Source: Solirubrobacteraceae bacterium
GTDB taxonomy: Bacteria; Actinomycetota; Thermoleophilia; Solirubrobacterales; Solirubrobacteraceae
Length of the DNA stretch: 8,458 nt
Reading direction: 5' to 3'
Assembly (NCBI GenBank): GCA_025935735.1
Contig: JAICUS010000243.1
Location: 1-8,458 of the forward strand
Below are positions 6,303-8,458 of the stretch, one piece after another; position 1 is the stretch's first letter; the number at the start of each line of letters is the position of its first letter. The notes under the pieces are model-generated. The model did not search any database and was not told where the DNA came from. It saw nothing but the letters and a program-made list of their open reading frames with translations. A program made the translations under genes and the position numbers.

Positions 6303-6634
6303 TTCCAGCTGGGCCCGGGCGTGCTCGACGGCCCGGTGGTGACGAGCTCGCGGTCCGCGACGGCGTCCACGACCTCCTCGACCTCCTCGACCTCTTCGCC
6401 GTCGGGCTTGGGCTCGGCGTCGCAGGTCACCTTCATCATCCCGGTGGGCACGTTCTTGTCGCCCACCACGGTGAGGCCGCAGATGATGTCGCCCTCTTCC
6501 CAGCCCATGCGCTCGATGTCGAAGTAGGCCAGGTGCACCTCGGTCGCCCGGCCGCCCCACTGACACGTCTTGTCGTGGACCTCCTTGGCCTGGCAGACGG
6601 CGCGCATGTTCTTGCCGGACGCCTCGACGCTCAC
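6299..6634 (-). CDS. Small acidic four-cysteine protein, function unknown
   Basis: I do not recognise this 111-residue protein. It has four cysteines (14, 24, 52, 71) and an aromatic/acidic middle (HLAYFDIERMGWEEGDIICGL). A Glu/Val-rich segment (79-91, from a 9-base tandem repeat) is followed by a Pro/Ser-rich end. There is no signal peptide or membrane segment. Strong GC-ending codon use on this strand and a sensible amino-acid mix favour a real gene over its antisense frames. The GTG at 6634 is preferred because TACCCT on the minus strand ends exactly seven bases before it; ATG at 6607 (residue 10) is the alternative. Its TAG stop lies in the palindrome CTAG that also ends the aarF-like gene. 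The cysteines could bind a metal or form disulfides, but no known zinc-finger spacing is evident. Confidence 0.66.
   Translation of the reverse strand: MSVEASGKNMRAVCQAKEVHDKTCQWGGRATEVHLAYFDIERMGWEEGDIICGLTVVGDKNVPTGMMKVTCDAEPKPDGEEVEEVEEVVDAVADRELVTTGPSSTPGPSWN
6371..6397. repeat. Three tandem 9-bp units
   Basis: GACCTCCTC occurs twice in tandem, followed by GACCTCTTC, which differs at one base. On the minus strand it encodes the EEVEEVEEV segment of the small four-cysteine protein. The unit is in frame, so copy-number change would lengthen or shorten the acidic stretch without a frameshift. Confidence 0.75.
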
Positions 6635-6641
6635 CCCGCCA

Positions 6642-6651
6642 AGGGTACCCT
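6642..6651. promoter_or_regulatory. Palindromic bidirectional -10 element, AGGGTACCCT
   Basis: The 24-bp gap between the divergent four-cysteine and NUDIX genes is centred on the perfect palindrome AGGGTACCCT. Each strand reads TACCCT, a TANNNT-type -10 hexamer. On both strands it ends exactly seven bases before the start codon (GTG at 6634 and TTG at 6659), so the two starts are symmetric about the palindrome centre. A TCGACG at 6624-6629 could serve as a weak -35 for the plus strand. There is no good Shine-Dalgarno sequence for the TTG. The arrangement predicts two leaderless mRNAs starting at or next to the start codons. It could instead, or also, be the site of a dimeric repressor. Confidence 0.5.
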
Positions 6652-6658
6652 GACTTCG

Positions 6659-7303
6659 TTGCCCTATCCGCCCGGCATCCTCGCGCGCGGTCCCTGGCCG
6701 CCCGGCCGGGTGTCCGGCCGCTGGAGCGAGCGCGACTACGAGCCGCCGGCGGACAAGAGCGACGCGGCCGACGCGGCGATCGCCGCGCTGCTGGACCGCG
6801 GCTCGCCCGCGCACGACGGGATCGCGGCGCGCCTGGCCGGCTACACGGCCGACGACGGCGAGCTGCGGCTGGAGCTGCAGCGCATGCGCTGGGCGCTGCG
6901 GCTGGTGGACGGCGCGTCCGGCGCGCTGTCGGTGCTGTGCGTGGTGCGCGACCCGGAGGGCCGCTGGCTGGCCGGCCGGCGGGCGGACTGGGTGGCCACC
7001 TGGGCCGGCATGTGGGCGCTCGGCGCGGGCGGCGCCGTGGACGCCGGCGAGGACCCGGCGGGCGCGCTCACCCGCGAGCTCGAGGAGGAGTGGGGCGTGG
7101 TCCCCGAGCGCCTGGCGGTGGAGGCGCTGATCGCCACGCCGAACGACATGACGATGCTGGTCGGGCAGGCCTGGCTCGCCCTCGGCGCCGAGGTCCGCCG
7201 CGACCACGAGCACGACGCCCACGAGTGGTGGCCCGCCGACCCGGACGCGTGGCCGGAGTACGCCCATCCCCAGCTGCGGCTGCTCGCCGGGGTGCTCGAG
7301 TGA
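6659..7303 (+). CDS. NUDIX hydrolase with N-terminal extension
   Basis: This 214-residue protein contains a complete Nudix box, GX5EX7REUXEEXGU, at residues 125-147 (GAVDAGE, then RELEEEWGV), so it should hydrolyse a nucleoside-diphosphate-linked compound with Mg2+ or Mn2+; the substrate cannot be told from sequence. The catalytic domain runs from about 88 (ALSVLCVVRDPEGRWLAGRR) to 212. The first 85 residues (PYPPGILARGPWPPGR, then a helical region with HDGIAARL) form an extra domain I cannot name. The TTG at 6659 is chosen because it keeps the proline-rich opening, does not run into the divergent gene and lies seven bases after a -10-like TACCCT; GTG at 6710 is the alternative. The TGA stop overlaps the next start in GTGA. 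Confidence 0.9.
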   Translation: MPYPPGILARGPWPPGRVSGRWSERDYEPPADKSDAADAAIAALLDRGSPAHDGIAARLAGYTADDGELRLELQRMRWALRLVDGASGALSVLCVVRDPEGRWLAGRRADWVATWAGMWALGAGGAVDAGEDPAGALTRELEEEWGVVPERLAVEALIATPNDMTMLVGQAWLALGAEVRRDHEHDAHEWWPADPDAWPEYAHPQLRLLAGVLE

Positions 7304-7608
7304 GCTTTCGCACGCTCAAGTACCTCTCCTTCGTCCACTCGGCGATCTACACGTGCCTGCTGATCGCCTGGATCGTGCCCGGGCTCAAGCAGGAGGAGTG
7401 GGTGCTCGGCTGGTGCCACGGCATCGGCTGGATCGTCATGTCGCTGCTCTGCCTGGACGCCGTCCGGCGCCGGACGATCCCGCTGTGGCTCGGCGTGATG
7501 GTCGCGGTCGTCGGGGGCGTCGGGCCGTTCGCGGGCACGATCGGGTTTCTCATCGAGGAACAGCGCGCAAAACCGCCTGCAGGGCGAATCGAACGCGGTA
7601 TGGTCTAA
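7300..7608 (+). CDS. DUF3817 integral membrane protein
   Basis: This 102-residue protein looks like DUF3817, a small membrane family common in actinobacteria and of unknown function. Three hydrophobic segments are visible: about 8-28 (YLSFVHSAIYTCLLIAWIVPG), 33-53 (WVLGWCHGIGWIVMSLLCLD) and 61-86 (IPLWLGVMVAVVGGVGPFAGTIGFLI), separated by a basic VRRRT loop. Conserved-looking points are HGIGW in the second segment and GPFAGT in the third. The GTG start at 7300 overlaps the NUDIX stop by four bases, so translation is probably coupled. Its 3' end carries AT-richer bases that look like the promoter of the next gene. Length fits the family (about 100 residues). Confidence 0.84.
   Translation: MSFRTLKYLSFVHSAIYTCLLIAWIVPGLKQEEWVLGWCHGIGWIVMSLLCLDAVRRRTIPLWLGVMVAVVGGVGPFAGTIGFLIEEQRAKPPAGRIERGMV
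7599..7604 (+). promoter_or_regulatory. Possible -10 element for the lipoyl-domain gene
   Basis: TATGGT lies inside the last codons of the DUF3817 gene, 12 bases before the ATG at 7617, in a locally less GC-rich stretch (7565-7616). It is a good TANNNT match, and transcription would begin about five or six bases before the ATG. No convincing -35 hexamer or Shine-Dalgarno sequence is seen. The gene could also simply be cotranscribed with the NUDIX operon, since only eight bases separate it from the previous stop. Confidence 0.35.
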
Positions 7609-7616
7609 ACCCGGTT

Positions 7617-8458
7617 ATGGCAGTCACCACCACGGTCGAAGTGGTCATGCCCCCGATGGGCGACTCGGTTTCCGAGGGCTCCGTCCTCGAGTGGCACAAA
7701 CAGGAGGGCGACGAGGTCGCGGAAGACGAGACCCTCGTCGAGATCTCCACGGACAAGGTCGACGCGGAGGTGCCGTCGCCGGTCAGCGGCACAGTGGTGA
7801 AGATCCATGCCGCGGAGGGCGACACCGTGGGCATCGGCGCGGTGCTGGCGGAGATCGCGCCCGGCAACGGCGCGGCGCCCGCCCAGGTCGACGAGCCGCC
7901 CGCCGCCGAGGAGCAGGTCGTCGACATCACGATGCCCGCGATGGGCGAGTCGGTGTCCGAGGGCACGATCCTCGAGTGGGCCAAGCAGCCCGGCGATCAC
8001 GTGGACGCCGACGAGACGATCGTCGAGATCTCCACCGACAAGGTCGACGCCGAGGTGCCGGCGCCCGGCGCGGGGACGATCACCGAGCTGCTGGCCGCCG
8101 CCGGCGACACGGTGACGGTCGGCCAGGTCATCGCGCGCATGTCCTCCGGCGGCAACGGCGCGGTGGCCACCAAGCCGCCCGAGCCGACCGCCGCGCCGCG
8201 TCCCGCCGGCGACACCGAGACCGTCCGCACGCCCGAGGGGATCAAGGTCACGCCCGTGGCGATGCGCGTCGCCGCCGCCCAGGGCGTCGACCTCTCCAAG
8301 GTCCAGGGCACCGGGCCCAACGGCCGCATCTCCAAGGCCGACGTGCTGGCGTTCGAGGGTATTGCGGAGCTTAGGGGCGCGGCGCCGGCCGTCGCGGGCA
8401 CGCAGACCCTGCTCAAGGGCGCGAGCGCGATGCTCGCCCGCTACATGGACGAGTCGCG
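7617..8458 (+). CDS. Two-lipoyl-domain 2-oxo acid dehydrogenase E2 (possible E2-E1 fusion), 3'-truncated
   Basis: The first 280 codons of a 2-oxo acid dehydrogenase complex protein are present; the frame is open to the window end. Lipoyl domain 1 spans about residues 7-81 with the lipoyl-lysine in STDKVDAEV (Lys47). Lipoyl domain 2 spans about 102-176 with Lys142 in the same motif. Ala/Pro-rich linkers follow each domain. A peripheral-subunit-binding domain (about 211-246, VTPVAMRVAAAQGVDLSKV..GPNGRISKADVLAF) would dock E3 or E1. After a short linker, LLKGASAMLARYMDES (265-280) resembles, from memory, the start of the acyltransferase-like domain of actinobacterial Kgd/OdhA 2-oxoglutarate decarboxylase more than that of an ordinary E2. 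It is therefore either a succinyl- or acetyltransferase E2 or the front of an E2-E1 fusion acting in the TCA cycle. ATG at 7617 precedes the first lipoyl strand by six residues. Confidence 0.92.
   Translation, partial: MAVTTTVEVVMPPMGDSVSEGSVLEWHKQEGDEVAEDETLVEISTDKVDAEVPSPVSGTVVKIHAAEGDTVGIGAVLAEIAPGNGAAPAQVDEPPAAEEQVVDITMPAMGESVSEGTILEWAKQPGDHVDADETIVEISTDKVDAEVPAPGAGTITELLAAAGDTVTVGQVIARMSSGGNGAVATKPPEPTAAPRPAGDTETVRTPEGIKVTPVAMRVAAAQGVDLSKVQGTGPNGRISKADVLAFEGIAELRGAAPAVAGTQTLLKGASAMLARYMDES
7736..8060 (+). repeat. Direct repeat from duplicated lipoyl domains
   Basis: Two 40-base segments, 7736-7775 and 8021-8060, are identical except for two third-codon-position changes (38 of 40). They lie 285 bp (95 codons) apart and encode VEISTDKVDAEVP around the lipoyl-lysine of domains 1 and 2. 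Shorter matches around MGxSVSEG and LEW extend the similarity. The repeat reflects domain duplication, with near-identity in the attachment loop kept by selection or gene conversion. Confidence 0.85.

Noticed and set aside
6321..6527. Plus-strand Ser/Thr-rich small ORF (68 codons)
   Set aside because: It is antisense to the four-cysteine gene, and its Ser/Thr richness follows from the reverse complement of the Glu/Val repeat.
5268..6566. Long minus-strand open frame (432 codons) opposite the AarF-like gene
   Set aside because: Composition is typical of antisense to high-GC coding DNA, and the plus strand has the full set of ABC1 motifs.

Overview
The window is a gene-dense, very GC-rich stretch with 11 protein genes, almost no intergenic DNA, GTG/TTG starts and 4-base GTGA gene overlaps. 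GC-ending codons, a DUF3817 membrane protein, and an actinobacterial-style lipoyl protein with a Kgd-like sequence after its peripheral-subunit-binding domain point to a high-GC actinobacterium. A Thermoleophilia/Solirubrobacterales-like genome is my best guess from memory, not proven by the sequence. No rRNA, tRNA, CRISPR array or integrase was seen.

Layout. (1) Positions 1-1472, plus strand: the 3' two thirds of a pyruvate kinase gene, overlapped by a DUF1349 (concanavalin A-like, 'regulation of enolase') gene. (2) Positions 1452-1536: an 85-bp REPIN/MITE-like inverted-repeat element that carries the stop codon of the DUF1349 gene and touches that of the convergent gene. (3) Positions 1536-3412, minus strand: a glyoxalase I-type VOC enzyme gene followed, with a 4-base overlap, by a Ppx/GppA exopolyphosphatase gene. 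(4) Positions 3440-6302, plus strand: a glyoxalase II-like metallo-beta-lactamase hydrolase, a membrane protein with a Thr/Pro/Ala-rich tail, and an ABC1/AarF/UbiB atypical kinase. (5) Positions 6299-6634, minus strand: a small acidic four-cysteine protein whose stop codon shares a CTAG palindrome with the AarF stop. (6) Positions 6659-8458, plus strand: a NUDIX hydrolase, a DUF3817 membrane protein, and the first 280 codons of a two-lipoyl-domain 2-oxo acid dehydrogenase protein that may be an E2-E1 fusion.

Themes. Most genes serve central carbon and energy metabolism (pyruvate kinase, 2-oxoglutarate/pyruvate dehydrogenase, quinone-associated kinase) or housekeeping and detoxification (glyoxalase I and II-like enzymes, NUDIX, polyphosphate turnover). 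The two divergent gene pairs are separated by only 24-27 bp. Each gap is centred on a GTAC core that reads as a TANNNT -10 element on both strands, 7 or 10 bases from the start codons, which suggests shared bidirectional promoters and leaderless or nearly leaderless mRNAs. The observations most worth checking are the perfectly symmetric promoter at 6642-6651, the possible E2-E1 fusion at the right edge, the coupling of DUF1349 to pyruvate kinase, and the REPIN-like element. I did not find a clear new defence or mobile system.
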